From NCBI GenBank assembly GCA_002409965.1, contig DHON01000065.1, forward strand, positions 12,319 through 71,084: 58,766 bases of DNA. The letters run 5' to 3'. The position numbers and the translations under genes are program-made. A model generated the notes under the pieces. It ran no database searches. It was not told the origin of the DNA and saw only the letters and a program-made list of their open reading frames with translations. This document shows, piece after piece, positions 15,030-24,766 of the stretch; the stretch's first letter is position 1, and the number at the start of each line of letters is the position of its first letter. The DNA is from Firmicutes bacterium UBA5389. Its GTDB lineage: Bacteria > Bacillota > DTU025.

Positions 15030-17786
15030 ATGCCGCATCATACTCCACCCGCCATTAGGCACACTCCAGCTGGATACTATCCATTCGGCCGGTCGGGCAC
15101 AGATATGAGCCCGCGGAACCCCGCAGCGGGCGAGTTCGTAACCGTCAGGGCCGAGGTCGATGGAATAGCCGTGGGAGACGTATACGCCGAGGTTGACGTG
15201 AATGGCTCGCTGCGCAAGATCAGGGGCAGGAAGGTCGTCAACTACCATGTCGAGCGAGATGATCTGCTGCCGCATCAGGGAAGCATCCCTGAGCGAGCTG
15301 AATACTACCTATTTGAACTGGGGCGATTTGCTGCAGGCGATGCGGTCCGGTACTGGATACGTGCCCTCGGTCGCGGCGACTCCCACGGCATGGAAAGCGG
15401 GCCGCATGAATTCAGAGTGTCTGGAGAGCATGTGTGCGACAGCAGCGCCAAGCTGCGCCTTGCAGACGGCATCCTGGCGGCGCAGTTCGGCGCCATTGGG
15501 CAGTACGTGCCGCGTATCGAGTTCTTCTTCCGCAATGGGCACCTACATATGGCTCACTCTTTAGCGGCGGAACCCATGGACGTGGGCAACCCAGAGGCGC
15601 GCATGGGTATCGTGGACCCCGACACAGGCACCAAGCTGGAGGTCGAGGGAAGTCCGTTTGGATTCGCTTTGGTATCTGCCGATGGAAGGACACTGTTGTA
15701 CACGGTGCCCGAGAAACCGCATTTCCAGTTTCGTGCTGCCCCCCAGGGAAAGACACTCCAGTTCACGTTGCGCCTGGGTAACTCCGCCTCCCACTACTAC
15801 GGTTTCGGCGAGCGATTTGACTCCCTCGACCAAAACGGGCTCAACCCTGACGTGTGTGTCGTGAATCAGTATCTCAGGCAGGGCCGGAGAACGTACATCC
15901 CCATGCCGTTCTTCGTTACAGAGGCCGGCTACGGGATGCATGTCGCGACTGATAGGTATGTCCGGTTTGGCCTGGCTCCGAGATTGCCGGGGACGATGGT
16001 CATTGACGCCCAGATCAACCCGGCGCGACCCATTCTGGAGTCGACTGTGTTCCTGGGTGCGCCTGCTGACATCGTCAGCGCCTGTTCCAGGTCTACTGGC
16101 TCGACTGCGCTTCCGCCCAAGTGGGTCTTTGGCCCGTGGATGTCGGGAAACGCGTGGAATACTCAGCGAGAGGTAGAAAAGCAGTTGCAGCTGAATGATG
16201 AACTCGGCCTGCCTGCGACGGCTGCGGTTATCGAAGCTTGGTCAGATGAGGCGACATTCTATGCATGGAACGATGCCCAACACGCGTCCGAACCTGGCGA
16301 TCATGCATTCGGGCTTGATGAATTTTCGTTTCCGGCTGAGGGCAGGTGGCCCGACCCCAAAACCTTAGTTGACCGAGTGCATGATAGAGATATGAAGCTA
16401 GTATTGTGGCAGATACCAGTCATCAAGCAGCTGGCCGCGCATGAGCCTCGGTGCGAACAGCACGAGCGTGACGAAGAGCACGCCATCGCCCGAGGCTATG
16501 TGGTCCGAAACGCCGATGGCACACCATATCGAATACCCGATGGGTGGTTTGCTGGGAGCTTACTTCTGGACTTTACGAACCCGGAGGCGGCCGAGTGGTG
16601 GTTCGGCAAGCGCCGATACCTTATCGACCAGCTTGGAGTGGACGGCTTCAAGACAGACGGCGGGGAGTTCATATTCGACGACAGAGTCACATTCTGGGAC
16701 GGGCGCAACGGCGCCTCAATGCGCAACAGGTATGCAATGGCTTACATAGAGGCATACCGCGATTTCGCCGGGCCCGGCCGGATAACATTTAGCAGGGCGG
16801 GGTACGTTGGCGCCCAGTCATCGCCCTTGTTTTGGGCTGGAGATCAAGCATCATCGTTCAAGGAGCTTCGCGCGGTTTTGACTGCTGGACTCAGCATTGG
16901 CCTGTCGGGCGTGCCATTTTGGGGGTTTGACATGGCTGGGTTGTCTGGCGACATCCCCACAGCTGAGTTGTTCATCCGGGGACTGCAGATGGCTGCGTTC
17001 TCGCCGGTGATGCAGTATCACTGCGATGGACGCGGGACCTGGGATCGGACCCCCTCGAACATGGCCGCGAGAACCGGAGACGAGCGCGTAGTGCCGATAT
17101 ACAGGACCTACGCCAACCTCAGGATGAACCTGCTGCCCTACATATATAACGAGGCAGTGAATTCTGCCAAGTCGGCCGAGCCTCTCATGAGGGCGCTGAT
17201 GATCGATTTCGCCAACGACCCAGCAGCCTTCTCCATTGATGATGAGTACATGTTCGGACGCGACCTGCTCGTGGCTCCCATGCTATACGAGCATGTTTAC
17301 GAGAGACCGGTGCGTTTGCCCCCTGGACGATGGTTGGATTTTTGGACTCTGCAGGAGACTCAGGCCGGGCCATGCACGATGCTGAATCATCCCAGCGACA
17401 TCGAGAGAATTCCCGTGTTCATTAGGGCAGGCGCAATTCTCCCTATCAACCTTGGAGATGATATGCATCTTGGCAGCCCAACGGGGGTTCGCGGCACCGG
17501 ATATCGAAACCTTTCATTCCTCATCACCAGCACGCCACCTCAGGAATGGACATTTGCTGACGATGAAGGCGCAAGGATCCGGTTCGTTCCTTGCGATGAC
17601 GGATTGTGCGTTATCGCGGACGCTGCTGGTGCCGTGCGCCATGTGCACCTGCTCTTTCTGGGATCTGGACAACGCGAGCGCGCTGGCCACCAGCGCCGAG
17701 CTGTGTGGGCTGACGGAGGCAGGAAAGCGGACATGGTTCGGCTTGACATTGAGAGCCTGATACAAGGGGTCTCACTGCCGTTCTGA
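15030..17786 (+). CDS. Glycoside hydrolase family 31 enzyme (alpha-glucosidase/alpha-xylosidase-like)
   Basis: 918 residues from ATG at 15030, which has AGAGGTG six bases upstream; a GTG three codons earlier is possible. Residues ~30-125 are an N-terminal beta-sandwich (FVTVRAEVDGIAVGDVYAEV), then the GH31 N-domain (SHYYGFGERFDSLDQNG). The barrel holds the nucleophile segment VDGFKTDGGEF (Asp near residue 543), the acid/base segment WAGDQASSF (near 603) and GVPFWGFDMAGLSGD. KTD-type GH31 enzymes include alpha-xylosidases as well as alpha-glucosidases, so specificity is open. No signal peptide, hence cytoplasmic. Last gene of the ROK operon, acting with GH15 on imported oligosaccharides. Confidence 0.9.
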   Translation: MPHHTPPAIRHTPAGYYPFGRSGTDMSPRNPAAGEFVTVRAEVDGIAVGDVYAEVDVNGSLRKIRGRKVVNYHVERDDLLPHQGSIPERAEYYLFELGRFAAGDAVRYWIRALGRGDSHGMESGPHEFRVSGEHVCDSSAKLRLADGILAAQFGAIGQYVPRIEFFFRNGHLHMAHSLAAEPMDVGNPEARMGIVDPDTGTKLEVEGSPFGFALVSADGRTLLYTVPEKPHFQFRAAPQGKTLQFTLRLGNSASHYYGFGERFDSLDQNGLNPDVCVVNQYLRQGRRTYIPMPFFVTEAGYGMHVATDRYVRFGLAPRLPGTMVIDAQINPARPILESTVFLGAPADIVSACSRSTGSTALPPKWVFGPWMSGNAWNTQREVEKQLQLNDELGLPATAAVIEAWSDEATFYAWNDAQHASEPGDHAFGLDEFSFPAEGRWPDPKTLVDRVHDRDMKLVLWQIPVIKQLAAHEPRCEQHERDEEHAIARGYVVRNADGTPYRIPDGWFAGSLLLDFTNPEAAEWWFGKRRYLIDQLGVDGFKTDGGEFIFDDRVTFWDGRNGASMRNRYAMAYIEAYRDFAGPGRITFSRAGYVGAQSSPLFWAGDQASSFKELRAVLTAGLSIGLSGVPFWGFDMAGLSGDIPTAELFIRGLQMAAFSPVMQYHCDGRGTWDRTPSNMAARTGDERVVPIYRTYANLRMNLLPYIYNEAVNSAKSAEPLMRALMIDFANDPAAFSIDDEYMFGRDLLVAPMLYEHVYERPVRLPPGRWLDFWTLQETQAGPCTMLNHPSDIERIPVFIRAGAILPINLGDDMHLGSPTGVRGTGYRNLSFLITSTPPQEWTFADDEGARIRFVPCDDGLCVIADAAGAVRHVHLLFLGSGQRERAGHQRRAVWADGGRKADMVRLDIESLIQGVSLPF

Positions 17787-17864
17787 CTGCCCTTACGTGT
17801 GAGCCTGATCCACTATCCCGCCCGCTCTCGATCCGCACGACTGCGCAGCCCCTGGCTGGGAGCT

Positions 17865-18946
17865 TTATGCGCAATCGGCGGCGTGACCCGGGCTTGCCGA
17901 TCGACCCGGTCCCAAGGCTCGCCGTATGCCACATGACCCAATCGGACCTCGAGAAGACGAATACGTGTGAGATGTCCCGGACCGGGTGATGGCGGTGCCA
18001 AGCTTGTGTGCGCGCGCTGTCTTGTAGGCCGCTGGGCGGCCCGCAGCGGTGAGGATGACTTCGCCGACAACATCGCTCAGCGTGTAGACCCAGGGAAGAG
18101 TCTCGCCTGTCTGGTCCAGGTGCGCGTTGGCCGCCTTGGTGCCGCGAGTGTGGGCAGACACCTCGTCCAGGAGGATTCTGCACGGGGCGAAACCCTCGTC
18201 ATGCTCCGTGGCGGACGCCGGTATCTCCTTGCCGAACCGGCCTATGTATCCGGTGAGCAGTTGCAGCGCCCTGAACTTGTCGGTTAGCTCTCCGGTGTGG
18301 GCTATGGGGCTACAGTCGGGATAGGGTTTGGGATGGAAACGATCCAGATCGTTGTCCCAATGAGCGGCGCCGACTCCGGTATACACGTTGAACCCGGTAG
18401 CCCCTGCCGCCGCCGCAACCAGGGTCTGGTAGAAGGGTATCGCCAGGAGTTGATAACGCGCGTCATAGATGCGGGAGAAGCCCCAGTTCTCCTCGAGATT
18501 TGGGCCGTGCGCTCGCCTTATGAGGGCCAGGTAGCGGCGGAAGGCAGAGTCGTCGTGCGACACTGCGCCGATCCAATTGGTGTGGCCGTAGGCCACGACC
18601 TCCCACCGATCGGGCGCGACTCTGGTCAGCCAGTAGTCGGTCCCGCCAGGCTCGCTCATGGGCGGGTTTGTGTTCATGAGATGCGGGATGTTCCGGGACA
18701 GGGACTGGCCATACTTCCTGAAGAGCTCTCCCATGTAGACCGCCTGGTACTCGGACCAATCCATGTATCGCCGCAGACCCGCAGGGCTTTCCGGGCAGGT
18801 TCATCCTCGCGGAGGGTCTATCTCGGCGAATGACTCGCAGCGGGCGTTGTTTGCCTCGTTCTCTTTTCCCGATAGTGAGGGTAGTCTGCCGACAGAAGAA
18901 AGGTCTTCTTTCCGTCTATGATGAGGACTCTTGATGACGTGCTCAC
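17865..18946 (-). pseudogene. Decayed beta-galactosidase-like glycosidase (GH35-type)
   Basis: From a GTG at 18946 a short frame reads VLIIDGKKTFLLSADYPHYR, the usual first strand of GH35-like enzymes, then drifts into nonsense and stops. Another frame, open from ~18800, resumes much further along the protein: GLRRYMDWSEYQAVYMGELF, NIPHLMNTNPP, DYWLTRVAPDRWEVV and ATGFNVYTGVGAAHWDND, to about base 17960, after which similarity fades. Most of the catalytic barrel between the two pieces is missing. The ~300-codon open frame at 17865-18764 could mislead gene finders. Not functional in my reading. Confidence 0.65.
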
Positions 18947-18997
18947 TAGCTGCAACTTCCAACCCCCTGACGTCCACTATCCGCAATCTGTTGTTAC

Positions 18998-19234
18998 TTA
19001 GTCGCCTACTATGATGCGGTACTCATGCGCATGGCCCTGCTCGGTGGTGTAGTGGAACCTCAGCGGCGAGCAGGGAGAAGAGGTCGGCATCCACGCAGTA
19101 GGCGGCGATGTATATGACCTTTCCCAGCCCATAGCGGCGCTCGACCGCCATGGGTTCGCCCACTTCGTTGCGTGCTCGTACGCGGTAGTCCGAGCCGTTG
19201 CCAGTCTCGTGGATGTGGAGGGTTGATCGAGATA
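18998..19234 (-). pseudogene. Fragment of a glycosidase C-terminal region
   Basis: The - strand reads SDYRVRARNEVGEPMAVERR, then YGLGKVIYIAAYCVDADLF, wording like the C-terminal or trimerisation domain of beta-galactosidases and related enzymes. It then shifts frame to HYTTEQGHAHEYRIIVGD and a TAA at 18998. No start codon or ribosome site. It sits between the LacI/binding-protein chimera and the GH35 relic on the same strand, matching an original operon order. Confidence 0.5.
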
Positions 19235-19750
19235 CTACACGTTCGGAGCCTGCCCAGTGGCTATGGCAGTGTTCAGCTTGGTGTTGAAGTCGCTCGTGGG
19301 GATGTAGGTGATGTCCACATCATAGCGGGTCTCGCGCACGATCAATTCAGGCCTCAGGACCAGACTGGTCCTGCTACGCGCCTTGCCTCCGCTGGTGAGA
19401 TGCACTATGAGCTGCTCGCCAGAGATGCGTATGTTGTCGAAACCGATCAGGCCCAGTTGGAGGGGGATATCGATGCTGTGTTTCTTCGCAGCCCGCGGTA
19501 CGCCCAGGGCCATTTCGTCGTTGGCGCAGAAGACGGCTGCCGGGGGCTCTGGAAGGCTCATCAGCCGCAGGAAAGCGCTGTTCTGAATCCACGGATTCCG
19601 ACGACATTGGATGTGTAAAAGAAGGGAAACCCGAGCGGATATAGAAAAGGTATTACGTAATACCATATCCTCAACCACTGACGCACAGGATTGGCATGCA
19701 GACTGGCACGTCAATCCGGCGCACGGCAGGCAATCTGCCAACAGCCTCAA
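19235..19750 (-). pseudogene. LacI-family regulator fused to a binding-protein fragment (relic)
   Basis: The open frame carries LacI C-terminal wording (SLPEPPAAVFCANDEMALG, PLQLGLIGFDNI, RSRTSLVLRPELIVRETR). The segment between GFDNI and RSRTSL is shortened, and the N-terminal HTH is absent. Directly after the LacI end it continues as VDITYIPTSDFNTKLNTAIA, the start of a sugar-binding-protein domain, and stops. The first ~45 codons read through a palindromic operator and are not LacI-like. Deletions have removed about 80 percent of both genes. Confidence 0.65.
19649..19664. promoter_or_regulatory. Palindromic operator, copy A
   Basis: GGTATTACGTAATACC is a perfect 16-bp palindrome. The same 16 bases occur at 33317-33332 in front of the GntR/UTRA gene, and on the - strand here the identity extends to ATGGTATTACGTAATACCTTT. 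It may serve the relic operon (- strand) or the oligopeptide transporter operon 400 bases downstream on the + strand. The leader between here and 20059 otherwise shows only a weak GGCGGT/ACCGCC hairpin (19905-19929). Confidence 0.75.
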
Positions 19751-20059
19751 CAGCGAAGAGCCAGGTGAATTAGTGGATAGGGCAAGTCTTATGAAATTCC
19801 TTTACAAGGACTAATGTGATTAGGGAGGAATACTTCACAGGAGCGTCGAACCCTCTTCTCAGCAGAACACGTTACGGGAAGGAGGTAGTGGGATGTGCTG
19901 GTCTGGCGGTCGGTTCGGGTCCAACCGCCCTAGGCCGGGTATCTGCAAGTGGCGGCGCTCGGCCTGGCTGTGGGCAGCAAACGGGGCGTACTAGGGCTAC
20001 GAAGTTCAACGGTACCATTCATCTAGCGAACACTTATGCACGCGAGGAGGCTACAGAGT

Positions 20060-21589
20060 ATGCAAGACTACAACATTCGTAGAACGCTATGCGTTGCACT
20101 GTTGCTCTGCGTATTGGTGCTAGGCATCGGATCAGGCTCAACGGCCTCAGGGAACGCCCTAATAGTAGCGCAGGGTGGCGATGTCACAACACTCGATCCT
20201 CAACTGCAAGGGAACATGGTCACCATGAATGTCGTTATAAACATATTCGACACCCTTGTTACACGTGATGCTGATATGGAGCTGGCACCTGGACTCGCGA
20301 CGTCGTGGAGAGTTGTGAACTCGACGACGTGGGAGTTCAGCCTCAGACGAGGAGTGGAATTCCACAACGGGGAACCGTTCAACGCGGATTCTGTGAAGTT
20401 TTCTATTGACAGGTTGCTCGATCCAAAGACAAACTCTCCGATAGTCGAACTCAAGACGGTTTCGCGAGTAGATATCGTCGATGACTACACGGTCCGAATC
20501 ATCACCTCGGTGCCCGATCCGTTGCTGCCAGCGAAAATGGTGCTGTTTGGCGGGTGCATCGTCCCCAAGGGCTACATTACGAAGAACGGCAATGCAACCT
20601 TCGCTAAGCAGCCCATTGGTACCGGCCCCTATAAGTTCGTGAAGTGGATTAGGGATGATCGCGTGGTACTGAAGGCGAACCCATCGTACTGGAAGGGCAA
20701 GCCGGCTTACGATAACCTGGAGTTCAGATCGATTCCCAACTCAAACGATCGCGTAGCTGCGCTGCTCACTGGAGAGGCCGACATAGTCGCCAACGTGCCG
20801 GTGGACATGGTTCCGCGGGTGGAAACCGACAGGAACTGCAATGTTCTGTCGGTCCCAGGTCTGAGAGTGTTCTATGTTGGTCTGGATACTCGTACTGGTC
20901 CGACCGCCGACAAGAGAGTGCGTCAGGCTATGAACATGGCGGTGGATGTACCCGCTATCATCAAGAACATTCTTGGCGGGCACGCTCTTCAGATAGCTAC
21001 TCCGGTTGGTCAGGGAATGTTCGGATTCGATCCATCGATTAAGCCATACACTCATGACCCCGAGCGGGCCAAGAAGTTGCTTGCCGAGGCGGGCTATCCC
21101 AATGGCTTCTCAATGGATTTCGCACACCCCTCAGGCATTTACATGAAGGACTACGAAGTTGCCATGGCAATAGTTGGCCAGATGGCAAAAGTAGGTATCA
21201 AGCTGAATCCAGTTACATATGAATGGGGAGTCTTCCTCGACAAGTACCGAATGGATCAGTTGCCAGCCTCACTGCTCATGGGCAACTTCGCATGGACCAT
21301 GGACGCTGACAACTCGGTGAACTTCCTATTCAGGACGGGCCAGATGTACTCTAGATACTCCAACAAGCGCGTGGACGAGCTCATTGATCTCGAGTCCACT
21401 ACGCTAGACGCTGCCAAGCGGAAAGCAGCCTTCTCTGAGATGGTCGGGATACTCCATGGTGACGCGCCGTGGATCTTCCTCTATCAGGCCAACGAGCTGT
21501 ACGGCGTACGGGCAGGCATTGCATGGGAACCTCTGATGTCCCAGGTGATGTGGATGCACGGAGCCCATCCGTCGAGAGACGGCAAGTAG
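20060..21589 (+). CDS. Oligopeptide/dipeptide ABC transporter substrate-binding protein
   Basis: 509 residues from ATG at 20060, nine bases after GAGGAGG; the upstream ATG at 20036 overlaps that site. The signal peptide (LCVALLLCVLVLGIGSGSTA) is followed by a family 5 binding protein: ALIVAQGGDVTTLDPQ, LRRGVEFHNGEPFNADSVKFS, IGTGPYKFVKW. Length is normal for DppA/OppA. First gene of a + strand operon with two permeases, a serine hydrolase and two ATPases. Family 5 receptors bind peptides, muropeptides, nickel chelates or oligosaccharides. The facing MurQ operon makes peptidoglycan fragments an attractive guess only. Confidence 0.9.
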   Translation: MQDYNIRRTLCVALLLCVLVLGIGSGSTASGNALIVAQGGDVTTLDPQLQGNMVTMNVVINIFDTLVTRDADMELAPGLATSWRVVNSTTWEFSLRRGVEFHNGEPFNADSVKFSIDRLLDPKTNSPIVELKTVSRVDIVDDYTVRIITSVPDPLLPAKMVLFGGCIVPKGYITKNGNATFAKQPIGTGPYKFVKWIRDDRVVLKANPSYWKGKPAYDNLEFRSIPNSNDRVAALLTGEADIVANVPVDMVPRVETDRNCNVLSVPGLRVFYVGLDTRTGPTADKRVRQAMNMAVDVPAIIKNILGGHALQIATPVGQGMFGFDPSIKPYTHDPERAKKLLAEAGYPNGFSMDFAHPSGIYMKDYEVAMAIVGQMAKVGIKLNPVTYEWGVFLDKYRMDQLPASLLMGNFAWTMDADNSVNFLFRTGQMYSRYSNKRVDELIDLESTTLDAAKRKAAFSEMVGILHGDAPWIFLYQANELYGVRAGIAWEPLMSQVMWMHGAHPSRDGK

Positions 21590-21606
21590 AGTTAGTTCGC
21601 AAGGTG

Positions 21607-21647
21607 ATTCCACCCGCGCGGGGATGCACTCCCTGCGCGGGTGGAAT
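21607..21647 (+). promoter_or_regulatory. Strong intercistronic hairpin after the binding-protein gene
   Basis: Arms ATTCCACCCGCGC and GCGCGGGTGGAAT pair perfectly, and the stem extends inward with one mismatch. It lies 18 bases after the binding-protein stop and just before the ribosome site of the first permease. This is typical of a processing or stability element that keeps binding-protein mRNA abundant. Confidence 0.7.
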
Positions 21648-21665
21648 GGTGGAGGACAATCAGAT

Positions 21666-22583
21666 ATGCAGAGGTACGTCGTACGTCGGTTACTTGGGGC
21701 CTTGATCGTCGCATGGGGCGCATGCACTGTTGTCTTTCTACTTCTACGGCTATCCGGCGACCCGGTGTCGCTCCTCCTACCCGTGGAAGCTAGCTATGAG
21801 GACTATGTTCAGCTCAAGCATTCGCTGGGCTTCGACAAACCCCTTGTGGTGCAGTACTGGAACTTCCTCAAGAACGCCATCAGGGGGGACTTCGGTATGT
21901 CGCTGAGATACCGTAGCCCAGCGCTGCCTCTGGTTCTCGAGCGGCTACCCGCCACATTTGAGCTTACGGGCTTCGCAGTTCTGATCGGGCTGGCAGTTGG
22001 CATTCCTGTCGGGGTCTTGTGTGCAGTGCACAGGGGCAAGCCCATCGATACCATAGGGATGTGGCTTTCATTATGCGGCCAGGCTGTTCCGGTGTTCTGG
22101 CTGGCATTGGAACTCATTCTCATCTTCGCAGTGAAGTTCAGGCTGCTTCCAACTTATGGTCGCGGCGGGCTTCGACGTCTGATACTTCCTGCTACCGCAG
22201 TTGGACTGCCACTTGCTGCGATAATCACTCGGCTTCTCAAGTCCACCATGGAAGAGGTTCTGTCCGAGGACTACATTAGGACGGCCAACGCCAAGGGACT
22301 CGGTCCCTCAATCGTCCTGTTCAAGCATGCCTTGAGGAATGCGATCGGACCTGTGCTCACTATTGTCGGCGTGCAATTCGGCAGTCTCTTGGGGGGCGCC
22401 GTTGTGACAGAGATGGTGTTTGCATGGCCAGGAATGGGTCGTTTGCTGCTTCAAGCCGTAGGAAACCGCGATTTCGAGGTAGTGCAGGCCGTGGTGTTTG
22501 TTACGGCGCTCCTTGTGACTGGCGCGAACCTGGTGGCCGATGTCCTCTGCGCTGTGGTTGATCCTCGAGTGAGATACGAATAA
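21666..22583 (+). CDS. Oligopeptide/dipeptide ABC transporter permease (DppB type)
   Basis: 305 residues from ATG at 21666 (GGAGG about ten bases upstream; an in-frame ATG at 21624 lies inside the hairpin). The N-terminus reads MQRYVVRRLLGALIVAWGAC..VFLLLRLSGDPV, the usual DppB start. The EAA-type loop near the C-terminus is DYIRTANAKGLGPSIVLFKHALRN, and GAVVTEMVFAWPGMGRLLLQAV is conserved. Six membrane segments are expected. It pairs with the DppC-type protein encoded 40 bases downstream. Confidence 0.92.
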   Translation: MQRYVVRRLLGALIVAWGACTVVFLLLRLSGDPVSLLLPVEASYEDYVQLKHSLGFDKPLVVQYWNFLKNAIRGDFGMSLRYRSPALPLVLERLPATFELTGFAVLIGLAVGIPVGVLCAVHRGKPIDTIGMWLSLCGQAVPVFWLALELILIFAVKFRLLPTYGRGGLRRLILPATAVGLPLAAIITRLLKSTMEEVLSEDYIRTANAKGLGPSIVLFKHALRNAIGPVLTIVGVQFGSLLGGAVVTEMVFAWPGMGRLLLQAVGNRDFEVVQAVVFVTALLVTGANLVADVLCAVVDPRVRYE

Positions 22584-22623
22584 GACTTCATCTGCGGAGC
22601 GGGTATTGGCCTTTGGAAGGAGC

Positions 22624-23532
22624 ATGACCAGAGTGACAACGCAATGCACACAGAGTCCCGTTGCTGTGAAGCCATCACTGGCGCGAGTTGCGTCGCGACG
22701 TTGGAGAATTCGAGGATCTACGTTTGTATCTATGCTGTGGCTAATGGTTGTGCTGATGTGCGCAATTGCTCCGCAGGTGCTCATAAGCATCGATCCCAAC
22801 GAACAGGACATTTCGCGTCGCTGCCTATCGCCTGCCCTTAGCGCCACCGATGGTGTCAGGAATGTTCTCGGGACAGATCAGCTGGGACGCGACATTCTCA
22901 GTAGAATCGTGTGGGGAAGTCGGATATCGATTTTGGTTGGCGCAGCTGCCGCGGTTCTATCTGTCGCGATGGGTGTGCCGCTTGGCCTCCTATGCGGTTA
23001 TTACGGGGGGAAGACAGATCGGATCATCATGCACATCGCCGACATTCAGCTGGCGTTTCCGTCCATGGTGTTGGCCATTGCTCTTGTGGCGGTTCTCGGA
23101 CCGAGCACAAGAAACATGATCATCGTTCTCGCAATCGGCGGATGGGTGCAGCACGCGCGCGTTATTCGGGGCCAGGTGCTCTCGTTGCGCGAAAAGGAGT
23201 ATGTGAAAGCAGCTGAGGCCCTCGGGGCAACGGACGCAGAGATAATTCTCAGGCACCTGGTTCCGGCTACGTTTCCGACCATATTGGTCATTGCCACATT
23301 CCAAGTGGCCGGCGCAATCGTGACGGAAGCTGCTCTGACCTTCCTAGGCCTCGGAGTCTCGAGGGTAGTGCCATCGTGGGGCGGCATGTTGTCCGATGCT
23401 CAAGACTACCTCGTGACGGCAGGGTGGATGGCGACGATTCCAGGGTTCGTGATCGCCATGACAGTCCTGTCCATCAACATCGCCGGGGACAGCCTAAGAC
23501 AAGCATTTGATCGCCGGTTCCGAGATCGGTGA
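22624..23532 (+). CDS. Oligopeptide/dipeptide ABC transporter permease (DppC type)
   Basis: 302 residues from ATG at 22624. GGAAGGAG ends only one base before this ATG, so GTG at 22633 (spacing ten) may be the true start. DppC features: a hydrophobic segment near residue 40 (MLWLMVVLMCAIAPQVL), then VLGTDQLGRDILSRIVWGSRISI and the loop KEYVKAAEALGATDAEIILRHLVP. The end is VLSINIAGDSLRQAFDRRFR. The stop overlaps the region preceding the serine hydrolase gene, and transcription clearly continues into it. Confidence 0.92.
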   Translation: MTRVTTQCTQSPVAVKPSLARVASRRWRIRGSTFVSMLWLMVVLMCAIAPQVLISIDPNEQDISRRCLSPALSATDGVRNVLGTDQLGRDILSRIVWGSRISILVGAAAAVLSVAMGVPLGLLCGYYGGKTDRIIMHIADIQLAFPSMVLAIALVAVLGPSTRNMIIVLAIGGWVQHARVIRGQVLSLREKEYVKAAEALGATDAEIILRHLVPATFPTILVIATFQVAGAIVTEAALTFLGLGVSRVVPSWGGMLSDAQDYLVTAGWMATIPGFVIAMTVLSINIAGDSLRQAFDRRFRDR

Positions 23533-23555
23533 GCAATGAAGGAAGGGTCATCCAC

Positions 23556-24749
23556 ATGGCAACTGACCTTGTGTTCTCGAATGCCGAAATCCAGGGATTT
23601 GATGTAGCAAGGCTTCAACATGCAGTAGACCTTGTTAGGAAGGGCTGTTCAGGCGAGGGGGGCTGTCGTTCATACCCCGGAGCTGTGCTCCTGATAGTGC
23701 GCCGAGGTGTTGAAATCGTGCATGAAGCCTTTGGCTTCCGTTCATATGACAGCTCGGCGCAACCCATGACTCGGGATACCGTGTTTGACGTGGCGTCCAT
23801 GAGCAAGCCTATTGCCACGACAAGTGCGATTCTCAGGCTGATGGAGATGGGAGAGATCAATCTCGACGATCCTCTCCAGCGCTACATGCCAGGGTTCGCG
23901 GGTGCTGCGGGAAATGAGATATCACTGATGAACTTGCTGACACATACATCTGGCCTGCCGGGCTGGGTTCCCGTCTACACTCGCGCTGATGGCAGAGACG
24001 ACTGTGTGCAGTTCATGTGTTCGCTGACTCCTGAGTTGGTGGTGGGGAGCCAGGTTGAGTATAGCTGTATGGGCTTCATTCTCCTCGGCTTGCTCGTGGA
24101 AACAGTCACTGGCGAAAGCCTCAACACATTCGCTCGCCGAGAACTCTTCGATAAGCTGGGAATGGACGATACTGGCTACTATGCAACCGAAAGGTTCGCG
24201 GAACGCGCGCGGTTGGCTCCCACAGAGCGGCGGACCGCGTGTGAAAGAGGTGAGGAGCTGTGGGCGTGGCTTCACAAGACTGGTCAGTTCCTGGATCTCC
24301 ACACTGAGGACTCTGTAGCTTGGGGCGCGGTTCACGATGAAGACGCTCTGGCCATGGGCGGTGTGAGCGGCAATGCAGGCGTCTTCTCGACGGCGGCCGA
24401 TATTGCGAAGTTTGCCCAGATGTACTTGGGGAATGGATACTACAACGGTACCAGGGTGTTATCTCCAGCGACTATTGAGCTAGCCACGCACAATTTCACA
24501 GCCGGCATGGGGGACAATCGAGGGCTGGGGTGGCAGCTCAAGGGGCCGAATACGTCATTTGGAAGCCTCATATCGGACAGGGCGTACGGCCATACCGGGT
24601 TCACTGGTACTGCCCTCTGGATTGATCCGGAACGCGACCTCATTGTTGTGCTTCTCACAAACAGGGTTCACGAGACAAGGGAAAATGAAGCTCTGCTGGG
24701 CCTCAGGCCCAGGTTTCTCAATGCGGCTGTCGCATCGATAGACAAGTAG
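23556..24749 (+). CDS. Serine beta-lactamase-like hydrolase (class C/AmpH/EstB family)
   Basis: 397 residues from ATG at 23556, six bases after GGAAGGGTC. No signal peptide, so it should act in the cytoplasm. The nucleophile motif SMSK is at residues 81-84, and the third motif appears as GHTGFTGT near the C-terminus. The second motif is YSC (169-171) rather than the usual YxN, which changes a residue near the active site. Family members are D-aminopeptidases, peptidoglycan peptidases, esterases and lactamases. It sits between permease and ATPase genes of the peptide transporter, so processing of an imported peptide or muropeptide is the simplest guess. Confidence 0.85.
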   Translation: MATDLVFSNAEIQGFDVARLQHAVDLVRKGCSGEGGCRSYPGAVLLIVRRGVEIVHEAFGFRSYDSSAQPMTRDTVFDVASMSKPIATTSAILRLMEMGEINLDDPLQRYMPGFAGAAGNEISLMNLLTHTSGLPGWVPVYTRADGRDDCVQFMCSLTPELVVGSQVEYSCMGFILLGLLVETVTGESLNTFARRELFDKLGMDDTGYYATERFAERARLAPTERRTACERGEELWAWLHKTGQFLDLHTEDSVAWGAVHDEDALAMGGVSGNAGVFSTAADIAKFAQMYLGNGYYNGTRVLSPATIELATHNFTAGMGDNRGLGWQLKGPNTSFGSLISDRAYGHTGFTGTALWIDPERDLIVVLLTNRVHETRENEALLGLRPRFLNAAVASIDK

Positions 24750-24766
24750 GTGGGGGACCATTAGAA

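Noticed and set aside
19905..19929. Riboswitch or T-box in the leader of the peptide-transporter operon
   Set aside because: Only a six-pair hairpin is visible; no T-box sequence or known riboswitch core.
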